Shown here piece after piece: positions 26,159 to 35,603 of a stretch of DNA of 64,000 nucleotides. The translations under genes were made by a program, and so were the position numbers. This DNA is from Bacteroidota bacterium (GTDB lineage Bacteria; Bacteroidota; Bacteroidia; Chitinophagales; Chitinophagaceae): the NCBI GenBank assembly GCA_028875875.1, contig JAGWUV010000024.1:1-64000 (forward strand), in the 5' to 3' direction. The stretch's first letter is position 1. Each line of letters starts with the position of its first letter. Under the pieces are notes generated by a model. It was not told where the DNA came from. It worked only from the letters and a program-made list of their open reading frames with translations, and ran no database searches.

Positions 26159-27328
26159 TTAAAAACTCCACTTCCCCCTTAAAAATAAAGCATTACCCAG
26201 GGATTTGTAAAAACCATTTTGCTCAGCAAAGAAAGATTGGGCAGTAATATCTATATCTATATTCTTGAATACATTCCAGGAGAATGCAGGATAGAAAATA
26301 AACGTATTCTTTTCAGGAGAATAAATGACCGATATGTTGATTGAAGTAATAGGTGAAAAAGATTTGACAACACCCGTATAAAAGGTATAACGAAAAGGGA
26401 ACAGTTGTTTCGCAGAGAGCGTGGATGATAACAGGCTCTCGTTTCCTGTTAACATACCGGAAGGATTACTGTTGAATAAAACGGATATAGAAGCATACCA
26501 GTCGTGTTTAAAAGTTTTATCAGCCATCATAGAAAAACTAATCACTCCAGTTGTATCTAACATATTTGTTCTCGGATGAAAATAACCCAGTTCTCCCTTA
26601 AAACCGGCCTCCTTTATGCTGCCCGCCCATCCTGCCCCTACTACAATATCACTTTGATACCAACCCGACAATACCTGGTAATCATATTTGTTCTTATTGA
26701 ACTTATACAAGATGGCGGCAATACTTTCATTAGCATTCTTAGCAGGTTTATAAGCCAGTTCAAGAGCTGTATTGTTCTTCCAATAATGCTGCACCCTTAT
26801 CGCATCGGTTCCTGCCCTTTCTTCATAATCAAAATCAAGAAAATTATAGGCATTGAAAATATCGTTAGGATTCCATATTGTATTAACACCCCAGTTGATT
26901 CTTTGCCTGCCAATCGTGATATCCCAGCCATCGGTTTGATACTGTACCAATAAACGATCTGCAACTGAATGGATCACAACAGAAGGCTCATTTACCCAAA
27001 GATGCGATAAGTTCAATATGCCATTGTATTGATTGATCAGTTCACCAAAATTCGGAACCTGCTTTAACTGGCTGCCTGCAAAAATCCGATTACGAACTTC
27101 AATGCGAGCAAAAAGATGATCGTTAAAATTAACCCTCGCATTGAAACGGTTATGCAAGAGATTGATAGAAGATATTGAATCAAACGGATTAATAAAACCT
27201 GCCCCTTGCAGATCCTTTACATACCCTTTCCATTCCATTAGCTTTTGCTTTTTTTCTTCCTCCTGCGCCATCCCGTATAGCGGAAGCAATAACAAAACAG
27301 GCAATGCTATCGTACAAAATATTTTCAA
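26159..27328 (-). CDS. Outer-membrane beta-barrel protein of the Lol-like export operon
   Basis: 389 residues starting at a TTG; an in-frame TAA lies seven codons upstream with no ATG between, and the TTG directly precedes a signal peptide (KIFCTIALPVLLLLPLYGMAQ). The rest alternates short amphipathic strands with aromatic girdles (WDITIGRQRINWGVNTIWNP, FLDFDYEERAGTDAIRVQ, FIFYPAFSW) and ends with the C-terminal pattern FLRGKWSF, a Phe-ending strand typical of outer-membrane barrels. It resembles the DUF1302 porin-like group in style; specific homology is unproven. It is the last gene of the operon, 10 bp after the ATPase gene. Confidence 0.72.
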   Translation of the reverse strand: MKIFCTIALPVLLLLPLYGMAQEEEKKQKLMEWKGYVKDLQGAGFINPFDSISSINLLHNRFNARVNFNDHLFARIEVRNRIFAGSQLKQVPNFGELINQYNGILNLSHLWVNEPSVVIHSVADRLLVQYQTDGWDITIGRQRINWGVNTIWNPNDIFNAYNFLDFDYEERAGTDAIRVQHYWKNNTALELAYKPAKNANESIAAILYKFNKNKYDYQVLSGWYQSDIVVGAGWAGSIKEAGFKGELGYFHPRTNMLDTTGVISFSMMADKTFKHDWYASISVLFNSNPSGMLTGNESLLSSTLSAKQLFPFRYTFYTGVVKSFSPITSINISVIYSPEKNTFIFYPAFSWNVFKNIDIDITAQSFFAEQNGFYKSLGNALFLRGKWSF

Positions 27329-27338
27329 AGCAGCGTAT

Positions 27339-28055
27339 TTAGATTACAGGGTCATGTAGAACAGATGCAGGCATTGTATCATTTACAATCTTCCCATCTT
27401 CCAGTGTTATCACACGCCTTGCTCTTTCTATTACCCGCTGATCGTGTGTAGAAAAAACAAAAGTCATTTGTTCTTCCTCGTTTAGCCTCAGCATCATATC
27501 AAGCAAATTGGATGCAGCAACAGAATCTAAATTTGCAGTAGGCTCATCTGCCAGAATAAACTGCGGCTTCGCAGCCAGTGCCCTTGCCACCGCCACCCGT
27601 TGCTGTTGACCTCCGGATAATTCGGAAGGCCTTTTATCAGCTTTATCCAACAAACCTATTTGCATCAACAATTCATCCACCCGTTGTTTCATTGCTGTAG
27701 AAGAACGCTTTTGCATGAGCATGATGAATTCGATATTTTCTCTTGCCGTTAATACCGGAATCAAATTATAAGACTGAAAAACAAAACCGATATTATGCAA
27801 ACGAAAATCGATCAGCTCACTTCCTTTCATCGCGGTTAAATTCACTCCATTGATCATCACATACCCTTTTGTTGGCGTATCCAGCCCACCAATCATATTC
27901 AATAAGGTTGTTTTACCGGAACCGGACGGACCTTTGATCGTTGTAAATTCTCCACGCTCAATATGCAGGTGTACACCATTCAAAGCATATACCGGAACCG
28001 TTTTCTCATCATATACTTTATATAAATTATGTACATCTATTACCGTATTGTTCAT
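27339..28055 (-). CDS. LolD/MacB-type ABC transporter ATPase
   Basis: A 238-residue ATPase with Walker A GPSGSGKTT near residue 41, signature LSGGQQQRVAVARAL near residue 145, Walker B FILADEPTANLDS and switch His STHDQRV. The segments IGFVFQSYNLIPVLTARENIEF and ADEPTANLDS are typical of the LolD/MacB/FtsE group that works with FtsX-like permeases in mechanotransmission or lipoprotein extraction. It follows the permease gene by 5 bp and is followed by the barrel gene after 10 bp. Confidence 0.92.
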   Translation of the reverse strand: MNNTVIDVHNLYKVYDEKTVPVYALNGVHLHIERGEFTTIKGPSGSGKTTLLNMIGGLDTPTKGYVMINGVNLTAMKGSELIDFRLHNIGFVFQSYNLIPVLTARENIEFIMLMQKRSSTAMKQRVDELLMQIGLLDKADKRPSELSGGQQQRVAVARALAAKPQFILADEPTANLDSVAASNLLDMMLRLNEEEQMTFVFSTHDQRVIERARRVITLEDGKIVNDTMPASVLHDPVI

Positions 28056-28060
28056 ACCTA

Positions 28061-29272
28061 TTATTTTCTCATTGATACAATGGGTTTTAACCGAAACGCT
28101 TTCCAGGCAGGAAAAAGCGATGAAACAATTGCCGTGATGATAATTAAAATCATACTGACCGTAAACTGCTGCATTGTTATTTTTGGATACAGCACATTGC
28201 TGTATCCAAAACTTGAATACACTTCAGCAAACTTTTCAAATCGTATTCCTGTATGGTGAGTGATTGAAATTGCAAGTAAAGAAATCAACAAACCACCGGG
28301 ACAGCCTGCCAATACAAGAAAGATGGTTTCCTGTAAGATCATTCCAAAAACCTTTATCCTGTTCATGCCCAATGCAAGTAACATGCATATTTCCCGTGTT
28401 CGTTCAAGCACTGCCATCATCATGGTATTAACAATACCAAAAGCAAGCGCCATTAATATAATGATCATTAAAATAAATACCAGCTGCTCAGAAACAGAAA
28501 CAGTAAGCCCTACTTCAGGAGAGATCTCCATCCAGTCTTTAATCTCGGCAGCGGGGAATACTGATTGCAATTTTGCTTTCGTTTGCTGCAATAGCTGATG
28601 AGAAGAAAGCAATACTGCAATCTCATTCAACCTGTTCTTTAATCCGGCAACAGAATCCACATCACTAATTCTTACAAAAACATTCGTTTCATCATAAGGT
28701 GTATTTACTGTTTGATAAATACCCGAAATACGATAAGCAGCAGAAGCAATATTTCCATCAGCATCCTGAAACGTAAGCACTACTTTATTGCCGGTTTTTA
28801 ATTTTAGCTTTTGTCTTAGTTTCTCACCTACGAGGATCTCGTTTCTTTTATTAGCATTGAAGTAGTTTCCCTGTTTTATTTTCCCGGCGAGCTTTGTTAA
28901 CTTATTCTCTTCGATGGGCATAACACCGTTGATCATTACACCACTATTACCTGATGCAGAAGCAATCATTCCCTGGATAATGAATCTCCCGGCAGCGGCT
29001 TTTACCTGCGGGTTAGACTGAATTTGCTGAAGCATGGTGTTGCCCTGCTGTAAATACAATTTACTATCATAATCGCTGGTAAACCCGGGTTGATGCAACT
29101 GCAAATGCGATACTTCTGTTTCAATGGCCGAATTAACCCTTTGTTCTACCAACCCATTGTAAAAAGCCATCAAAAAAATACCTGCACTTAACCCGATCGT
29201 TACTGCTATGATAATGATAAGGCTTCGCTTTTTATTTCGCCAAATATTACGCCAGGCTATTGTATACAACAT
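28061..29272 (-). CDS. FtsX/LolE-type ABC transporter permease (second)
   Basis: A 403-residue permease with the MacB/LolC/E layout: one N-terminal membrane helix (WRNIWRNKKRSLIIIIAVTIGLSAGIFL), a large periplasmic domain of about 220 residues (about 45-265), and three C-terminal helices carrying the FtsX core (LALGMNRIKVFGMILQETIF). It starts 20 bp after the upstream permease gene and is 5 bp before the ATPase gene. The two permeases probably form a heterodimer; the large periplasmic domain would receive or hand over lipid or lipoprotein cargo. Confidence 0.9.
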   Translation of the reverse strand: MLYTIAWRNIWRNKKRSLIIIIAVTIGLSAGIFLMAFYNGLVEQRVNSAIETEVSHLQLHQPGFTSDYDSKLYLQQGNTMLQQIQSNPQVKAAAGRFIIQGMIASASGNSGVMINGVMPIEENKLTKLAGKIKQGNYFNANKRNEILVGEKLRQKLKLKTGNKVVLTFQDADGNIASAAYRISGIYQTVNTPYDETNVFVRISDVDSVAGLKNRLNEIAVLLSSHQLLQQTKAKLQSVFPAAEIKDWMEISPEVGLTVSVSEQLVFILMIIILMALAFGIVNTMMMAVLERTREICMLLALGMNRIKVFGMILQETIFLVLAGCPGGLLISLLAISITHHTGIRFEKFAEVYSSFGYSNVLYPKITMQQFTVSMILIIITAIVSSLFPAWKAFRLKPIVSMRK

Positions 29273-29292
29273 TGTTCTTCATTTAACTATTA

Positions 29293-30510
29293 TTACGCTT
29301 TCATGCCTATAACAGGATTTAACTTTATGACGAACCCAACAGGATAAAGGCCTATTAACAAAGCAATGACCAGTACAATGAATGACTGTGCAATAAAAAT
29401 GGGAGCATGCAATGCAGCAGGGAACAATGCTTCAAAACCAAACCGTTCATAAATAGCAGCAGCCTGCCCGGTAAGCCTAATTGGATTTATATTAAGTAAC
29501 CATACCAATGGCATACTAAGTATAATACCTGCCAATACCCCCAATAATGCAATCAGCATCGTTTCAAACAACAGCATTATCGCCAGTCTTGTCTTCTTCA
29601 TACCGATAGCGACAAACATTCCAAACTCATATTTTCTTTCTACGGTCATCATAATGATGGTTCCGAAAATGCCGAAAGCAATGATCAGGTACAATATTCC
29701 ATTGAATACGTAGAAGCTGGCTGTATCTGCTTTTATATGGTTAGCTATCTCGGGCAGTTGTTCTTCCCAGTTCATCACTTCATACTCTTTCCCGGCTATG
29801 CTGTTAACCTGTTGTTGAATGGCTAACATGTTTCGGGGATCGTCGATGGCTAATGCGAAAGAAGTAATGAGATCAGGAGCATTTAAAAAAGATTGCGCTG
29901 AGGCTAAAGGAAGAAAAACAACAGCATCATTTAATACCGGGGAACCGAAATGTGCAATACCGGTAATCTTGAATTTACCTGCCGCCAATGTTCCCTGGTA
30001 ACCCTGGCCTAATAACACCAAAGTATCGGTAATATGAATGTTTAACTTTCTTGCTAAGCCCTCTGCGATCAAGGCAACCTGTGTATCATCCTCATTAAAA
30101 TAATTGCCTTTAATAACCCTCTCTTTTAGTTGTGTAAGTTTATTTTCACGAATAGGATCAATGCCCACCAACATACACCCCTTTGTGATATTGCTCATGG
30201 ATGCCAGTACAAATGTTTCTAAGCGGGGAATAGCTTCTTTGATACCAGGATTTTGTTGCAGACGATCCAAAAAAGATGAATCAAACTCAAAACTATTATC
30301 AATTACCTGTTCATTATGATAGCCTTGTTTGTGTATTTGAATATAGCCGTTATAAAAGCTCACTACATTTTTAACAAGATGATCGAACACACCTTTCTGA
30401 AGAGATTGCATAATAATGGCCAGCATTACTGCGAACGTAACAGATGCCATTGTTATGAGTGTACGCTTAGGGTTACGCCATAAGTTTCTCCATGTTAATT
30501 TTAACATCAT
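29293..30510 (-). CDS. FtsX/LolC-type ABC transporter permease (first)
   Basis: A 405-residue permease of the same layout as its neighbour: N-terminal WRNLWRNPKRTLITMASVTFAVMLAI helix, a periplasmic domain of about 230 residues, then three helices with the motif FVAIGMKKTRLAIMLLFETM. Its ATG overlaps the stop codon of the LolA-like gene in an ATGA arrangement (30507-30510), which suggests translational coupling. Sequence similarity to the second permease is modest by eye, consistent with an old duplication like LolC/LolE. Confidence 0.9.
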   Translation of the reverse strand: MMLKLTWRNLWRNPKRTLITMASVTFAVMLAIIMQSLQKGVFDHLVKNVVSFYNGYIQIHKQGYHNEQVIDNSFEFDSSFLDRLQQNPGIKEAIPRLETFVLASMSNITKGCMLVGIDPIRENKLTQLKERVIKGNYFNEDDTQVALIAEGLARKLNIHITDTLVLLGQGYQGTLAAGKFKITGIAHFGSPVLNDAVVFLPLASAQSFLNAPDLITSFALAIDDPRNMLAIQQQVNSIAGKEYEVMNWEEQLPEIANHIKADTASFYVFNGILYLIIAFGIFGTIIMMTVERKYEFGMFVAIGMKKTRLAIMLLFETMLIALLGVLAGIILSMPLVWLLNINPIRLTGQAAAIYERFGFEALFPAALHAPIFIAQSFIVLVIALLIGLYPVGFVIKLNPVIGMKA

Positions 30511-31247
30511 TGTACTTTAGACATGTTCTGAGCAGCGAAAAAATTATCATCTATTGGTTTTTCAAATTCAAGTGTGTTATACATCAGAACTGTTTTAAAC
30601 CCAGGCTTATCGTTGGGCAACATTTCAAGCCTAGCAGGAAGCAGCCTCCCACCCAACAACTTTATATCTCCTGCTATCATAGTATTTTTAAGGTTACCAT
30701 CCTCATCAAAATATTCAGCATGCAGCATTAAATAATCATTCTTTTCAATGCACAGAATCACTTTCCCCCAAACGACTGCCGCAGAAGGTTTAGGTAACAT
30801 TTTAATTTTATAACAGAGCCTGTTATCAATCACCGTATCGCCGATAATAGAGTGCGTATAGTCTGTTACAATGGAAGCTTCCTTCACGAGGTCGTCATTG
30901 GTAAAATCAGTACCCATCCAGCTTTGACTCATCATAGAAGGAGGCAACTTTATATTTCTTTCAATAGCAGGTATCCAGTTCCAAACTTCCTTCCCTCTTT
31001 TTAGATACACGATACCCTTATCTTTTACCGGAGCCGTTACTAATATCATTACAAGTTCATTCCCTTTTGTCCAACTCTTCACGCTCATTGCCCTGCTCCA
31101 TTTAGGCCTTATCGTTTGCACGGTAATCATAGCAAATGAAGTATTCCCTCTTGCTCTTTCATCTGCCTTCTTTACAATATCTTTTGCATCCTGTGCAATG
31201 GCAGCATGAATAAACGTGAGTGTACAAACAAAGCTTAAGAGCTTCAT
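30507..31247 (-). CDS. LolA-like periplasmic outer-membrane lipoprotein-sorting protein
   Basis: 246 residues with a signal peptide (MKLLSFVCTLTFIHAAIAQ). The mature protein matches the COG2834/LolA-like fold: DAKDIVKKADERARGNTSFAMITVQTIRPKWSRAMSVKSW-type start, FTNDDLVKEA, and a beta-rich body ending with NDKPGFKTVLMYNTLEFEKPIDDNFF. It lacks a lipobox. LolA-type carriers shuttle lipoprotein or lipid through the periplasm. It overlaps the first permease gene by 4 bp, so the carrier and its ABC extractor are made together. Confidence 0.85.
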   Translation of the reverse strand: MKLLSFVCTLTFIHAAIAQDAKDIVKKADERARGNTSFAMITVQTIRPKWSRAMSVKSWTKGNELVMILVTAPVKDKGIVYLKRGKEVWNWIPAIERNIKLPPSMMSQSWMGTDFTNDDLVKEASIVTDYTHSIIGDTVIDNRLCYKIKMLPKPSAAVVWGKVILCIEKNDYLMLHAEYFDEDGNLKNTMIAGDIKLLGGRLLPARLEMLPNDKPGFKTVLMYNTLEFEKPIDDNFFAAQNMSKVQ

Positions 31248-31277
31248 GATTTTTATTTAAAAATTGAAAACAAACCA

Positions 31278-31706
31278 TCAGGCTTTAGCTGTTTCAGAGA
31301 GAACTGCCCTGATCTCATGCAGTTTCATTTTATCCACTGTTCGCAATTCTATCCTTGTATGCTCAAAAGCTTTCTTCTTTTCCAACTCTTTGTATAAGGC
31401 ATACTTTGTAGTGGCAGGGCCCATGATGATCAATGAACTTACTTTGGAGAGATGTGCCGCCACATCTTTTAAAAACAATTTTCTTTGTTGTTCCCAATGA
31501 TGCTGAATTTTCTTTTCATGATTGATAGTGGCACCAAAAAGTCCAACCTTATTAGTTGTTTCGCCATCAAAACGCGGATGCGCATCAATAGAAGAAGGTA
31601 AAGATTCCGTACTAATTTTTCCAGCTTCATCCCTACAGGCTATAATCGCCTTTTTCTGATCGATCCATATGGCGTACTGCAGATTATTAAAGGGTTTTCT
31701 TTTCAT
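31278..31706 (-). CDS. Small protein, possibly eRF1-domain-3-like
   Basis: A 142-residue protein without signal peptide or membrane segment. The C-terminal half (SSLIIMGPATTKYALYKELEKK, then RIELRTVDKMKLHEIRAVL) resembles the alpha/beta fold of eRF1 domain 3/host attachment-type proteins; the assignment is tentative. It lies 30 bp upstream of the LolA-like gene on the same strand, so it could be the first gene of that operon, and 104 bp downstream of the Mg transporter gene. Confidence 0.6.
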   Translation of the reverse strand: MKRKPFNNLQYAIWIDQKKAIIACRDEAGKISTESLPSSIDAHPRFDGETTNKVGLFGATINHEKKIQHHWEQQRKLFLKDVAAHLSKVSSLIIMGPATTKYALYKELEKKKAFEHTRIELRTVDKMKLHEIRAVLSETAKA

Positions 31707-31810
31707 ATGGAATTGTTTTACGCACCTTTAAGTTACAAACAAATAGCGGCTTTTTAACTGACAAAACAATTCACTAATAATAGCAGGCCGCATGTTGCAG
31801 CACAAAGCAA

Positions 31811-34330
31811 TTAACTGGCACGGTAACGTTTAAAGAACCATACTTTTAAAAGATCAGCGGTAAGAATATAGCATAGTACAATTAAAAACATAGCACCGAT
31901 ATTCATCAATGGCAAAGGCACCAATCCTACTTCAGCAGCAAGTGGCGTATACGGCAATGCAGTAGTAATAAGCAGCCCCAGTACACTGAGCATCAGCAAA
32001 TATTTACCCGGCTTGCTTCTAAAAAAATTTTTAGGGGTTCTTATAATGAAGAGTATAAATAATTCTGTTAGAATTGATTCAATGAACCATCCTGTTTGAA
32101 ATACAGCTTCTTTTACACGCAACCCATAGAACAGGGTAAGAAAAGTGATGATATCGAAAACAGAACTATGGATGCCGAAAATAACCATGTAGTTCCTAAT
32201 AAATTTCAGGTTCCACTTACCGGGCTTTTGAATCTGCTCTTTATCTACATTATCTGATGCAATAGAGAGATAAGGAAAATCAGTAATGAAATTGGTAAGT
32301 AAAATTTGCTTGGGTAACATAGGAAGAAAAGGCAACAACAGGGAAGCCGCTGCAACACTGAACATATTTCCGAAAGTAGATCCTGTATTGATGAAGATAT
32401 ATTTCAACGTATTGGCAAAGGTTTTTCTTCCTTCCCTGATCCCATCTACTAATACCGACAAATCTTTTTCCATCAATACAAAGTCTGCCGCTTCTCTGGC
32501 AACATCAACAGCATTATTCACCGATATACCTACATCTGCCACATTAATAGCAGATACATCATTAATGCCATCGCCCATATAAGCCACAGTATAAGATTTC
32601 CGCAATGCCTGTATAATTCTTTCCTTTTGTTGTGGTTCTACCTCGGCAAAAATATGCGTTGCCTTCACCCTATGTTTCAATGCTTCTGTGCTTACATTAA
32701 AAAGTTCTTTTCCTGTAATCACAACAGGATTATTTATACCAATACGCCTGCCAATAGATAAGGCTACATTTTGGTTATCGCCTGTAATGATCTTCAAATG
32801 CACTTTTAATTTTTTCAGTTCGGTAAGTGTTTCAGCTATTCCTGCTTTCACAGGATCATGCAACAATACAAAACCGGCAAAGATCATATCAGCCTCATCT
32901 TCTTTTGTAAAGCCATCTCGCTGAATCACCTTATAGCAAACAGCAATGCATCGCAATCCATTTATTCCAAATGCTTCAAACTGCTTACCGGCAGTTGCCT
33001 GATACGGCTCCAGTGAACCAATTGTTCCATCAGCTAAGCGAACCTGCGTACAAACAGGTATGATCTGCGAATAAGCACCTTTACTGATCAGCATTCTTTC
33101 TTTTCCTGTATCAACAGCAATACTCAATCGCTTTCGGATAAAATCATAAGGTATCTCTCCTATCTTTTTAGGAACTGCTTCTATAATACCTGTACTATTC
33201 TTTAAAGCTTCATCTATCGGGTTTTCATAGCCTGTTTCAAACAGGGCATTCCAATATGCCAGTGTTCTTACAAAATTGTTTTCGTTTCCTGAAATATCAA
33301 CCACCTGCTCTATACTGATTGCACCTTCTGTAATGGTACCCGTTTTATCGGTACATAATAAATTGATCTCTCCAAGGTTTTGAATTGAAGCGAGCTTTTT
33401 TACGATCACTTTTTTATTCAGTAAGCGTTGGGCACCTGCACTCATTGCAATCGTTGTGATGGCAGGTAACAACTCAGGAGCCATGCCTACGGCCAGTGCC
33501 AATGCGAACAAAGCGGATTCTACAACACTTTTATGATTAAGCAGGTTAACGATAAGAATGAAGAGGGAAAGCACCAGTGTTACCTTCATTAAAAAATAGC
33601 CAAACTCTTTTATTCCCTTTTCAAAACTTGTTTCAACAGTAGCAGAAGCCGTTTGAACAATAGCGCCAAATAATGTATTGATACCTGTATTAATCACCAA
33701 AGCTTTTGCGGTTCCGCTTACCACACTTGTTCCCTCCCATAAACTATTACTTCGCTTTACCAGTTCAGCCTGTACATCTACTACACCTGCTTCTTTTCTA
33801 ACGGGGTAAGATTCTCCTGTTAAACTTGCTTCATTTACATGAAGCTCATTCGATTCAATGATGAGGCAATCTGCCGGTATCATATCACCGGCCTTACATA
33901 ATAATACGTCTCCGGGAACAATAAAGGTAGCGATAACAGCAGTAGGTTTTCCATCACGTAATACAATATTCTTTATGGCAATCATTGATTGCAGTTTCTC
34001 TACCACCCTTCCTGCATTTCTTTCCTGCAGGAAACTGAGTATTCCTGTAGAGATTACGATAAAGAGAATAATGAACACATCAGAAGTATCTCCAAGAAAG
34101 GCAGATAAAAAAACAGCGCCAAGCAATAATAGCATCAGTGGACTTTTGAACTGGCTGATAAAAAGCAGTAAGTCTTTTTGTATATGTGTTCTTTCCTTCC
34201 TGTAGTGTGATGATGATTGCAGGTTAGCCAATGCATCTGCATGGCTCAGTCCGTTTGCAGCACTTTGTAATTGTTTAAACCAGTATTCAATATCGTATTG
34301 CCAAAAGCTATTATGCGGTGTTGGTTGCAT
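31811..34330 (-). CDS. mgtA: Magnesium-translocating P-type ATPase
   Basis: 839 residues from the ATG at 34330 (MQPTPHNSFW); a GTG ten codons upstream is also possible. It is a P-type ATPase of the MgtA/MgtB (type IIIB) group: phosphorylation motif CTDKTGTITEG, TGES actuator loop in LTGESYPVRKEAG, KGAYSQI nucleotide-binding site, and hinge MGDGINDVSAI. About ten membrane helices are visible. It imports Mg2+ at ATP cost across the inner membrane. No mgtC or clear leader peptide is adjacent; the 260-bp upstream spacer may hold regulation. Confidence 0.94.
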   Translation of the reverse strand: MQPTPHNSFWQYDIEYWFKQLQSAANGLSHADALANLQSSSHYRKERTHIQKDLLLFISQFKSPLMLLLLGAVFLSAFLGDTSDVFIILFIVISTGILSFLQERNAGRVVEKLQSMIAIKNIVLRDGKPTAVIATFIVPGDVLLCKAGDMIPADCLIIESNELHVNEASLTGESYPVRKEAGVVDVQAELVKRSNSLWEGTSVVSGTAKALVINTGINTLFGAIVQTASATVETSFEKGIKEFGYFLMKVTLVLSLFILIVNLLNHKSVVESALFALALAVGMAPELLPAITTIAMSAGAQRLLNKKVIVKKLASIQNLGEINLLCTDKTGTITEGAISIEQVVDISGNENNFVRTLAYWNALFETGYENPIDEALKNSTGIIEAVPKKIGEIPYDFIRKRLSIAVDTGKERMLISKGAYSQIIPVCTQVRLADGTIGSLEPYQATAGKQFEAFGINGLRCIAVCYKVIQRDGFTKEDEADMIFAGFVLLHDPVKAGIAETLTELKKLKVHLKIITGDNQNVALSIGRRIGINNPVVITGKELFNVSTEALKHRVKATHIFAEVEPQQKERIIQALRKSYTVAYMGDGINDVSAINVADVGISVNNAVDVAREAADFVLMEKDLSVLVDGIREGRKTFANTLKYIFINTGSTFGNMFSVAAASLLLPFLPMLPKQILLTNFITDFPYLSIASDNVDKEQIQKPGKWNLKFIRNYMVIFGIHSSVFDIITFLTLFYGLRVKEAVFQTGWFIESILTELFILFIIRTPKNFFRSKPGKYLLMLSVLGLLITTALPYTPLAAEVGLVPLPLMNIGAMFLIVLCYILTADLLKVWFFKRYRAS

Positions 34331-34592
34331 GGATGCTTTATTAAATACTTTCAGAAACACATAGCCGTTTGCTTGAGTAAGGTACTCATTTTACATCAAC
34401 TGTTCAAGCATTGTCTATAACATATTGTAGCCATATTTTGCAACAGTAACACGAATCCTTGTAGAAGTAATTGACATAAATAACAAGAGCAAAAGAACAA
34501 TTGTATTGATCCAACTATTTCTCCATAAGCATTCTTATTAATGAATAACTTTACAAGAGGCTGCTATAGAATATAGCATTATTCACTTAACC

Positions 34593-35603
34593 ATGGATTC
34601 GCTTACACATATTGCATTAGGCGCTTGTATTGGTGAAGCTTTTTTTGAAAAAGGTTTCGGTAAGAAAGCCATGCTATGGGGAGCCCTGGCACAAAGTATT
34701 CCCGATATTGATTTTGTGGCTGCCTTCTGGCTGAGCCCCGCAGAAAATTTATTAGCACATCGGGGCTTTACACACTCGCTATTATTCGCAGCGTTGATCA
34801 TTCCCATCTTTGCCTTAACGGCAGATAAAATTCACCGGCCGCATAATATCAGTTTTACTAAATGGATCTTATTCTTTACCGTAGAGGTTTTATTGCATTT
34901 ATTTATCGATGCTTTTAATAATTATGGTATCGGATGGTTTGAGCCTTTCAGTCATTTACGTTTTTCTTTTAATACCATTTATGTGGCCGATCCGTTCTTT
35001 TCTGTTTGGCCGGGTATTGCCTGCATAGTGTTGATACTGCTTAATAGTCATAGTAACCGAAGAATATTTTGGTGGAGATTCGGTGTGATCATCCCTTTCA
35101 TTTACCTAGGTTACTGCACCATCAATAAATTCAAGATCAACAGGGATGTAAAGGAAGTGCTCACTGCAGAACAGGTGCCCTATACAAGGTATTTTACCAC
35201 ACCGGCCCCTTTACAAAACTGGTTATGGTATGTTGTAGCAGGAAATGACCGGGGTTATTATGTAGGCTTCCGTTCTTTGTTTGACAGTAAAAAAAATATC
35301 CGCTTCGAATACTTTCCGAGAAACGATTCTCTACTAAATCCAATCAGCGATCATGAAGATGTGCAAAAGCTTATTCGCTTCTCACAACAGTTTTATACCG
35401 TTGAACAATGGAAGGATACGCTTGTGTTCAACGATCTTCGTTTTGGGCAGATCATCGGCTGGAAAGAACCAAGGGAAAGATTTGTATTTCATTACTTTCT
35501 TCAACATCCCGAGGATAATAAACTGGTGGTACAACGTGGCCGCTTTGCAAAATGGGATTGGTCGATCGTTCTTTCTTTAATGAAACGGATCAGGGGATTT
35601 TAG
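34593..35603 (+). CDS. YdjM-family metal-dependent hydrolase-like membrane protein
   Basis: A 336-residue inner-membrane protein of the YdjM/DUF457 family: MDSLTHIALGACIGEAFF at the N-terminus, then SIPDIDFVAAFWL and HRGFTHSLLFAAL with conserved His/Asp residues that give the 'metal-dependent hydrolase' name; further HLFIDAFNNYG follows. Four to five membrane segments fill the first 190 residues, then a soluble C-terminal part. In E. coli ydjM is SOS-induced, but no SOS box is evident here. TAACTTTA about 44 bp upstream resembles the -7 element. The stop overlaps the end of the convergent phospholipase gene. Confidence 0.85.
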   Translation: MDSLTHIALGACIGEAFFEKGFGKKAMLWGALAQSIPDIDFVAAFWLSPAENLLAHRGFTHSLLFAALIIPIFALTADKIHRPHNISFTKWILFFTVEVLLHLFIDAFNNYGIGWFEPFSHLRFSFNTIYVADPFFSVWPGIACIVLILLNSHSNRRIFWWRFGVIIPFIYLGYCTINKFKINRDVKEVLTAEQVPYTRYFTTPAPLQNWLWYVVAGNDRGYYVGFRSLFDSKKNIRFEYFPRNDSLLNPISDHEDVQKLIRFSQQFYTVEQWKDTLVFNDLRFGQIIGWKEPRERFVFHYFLQHPEDNKLVVQRGRFAKWDWSIVLSLMKRIRGF

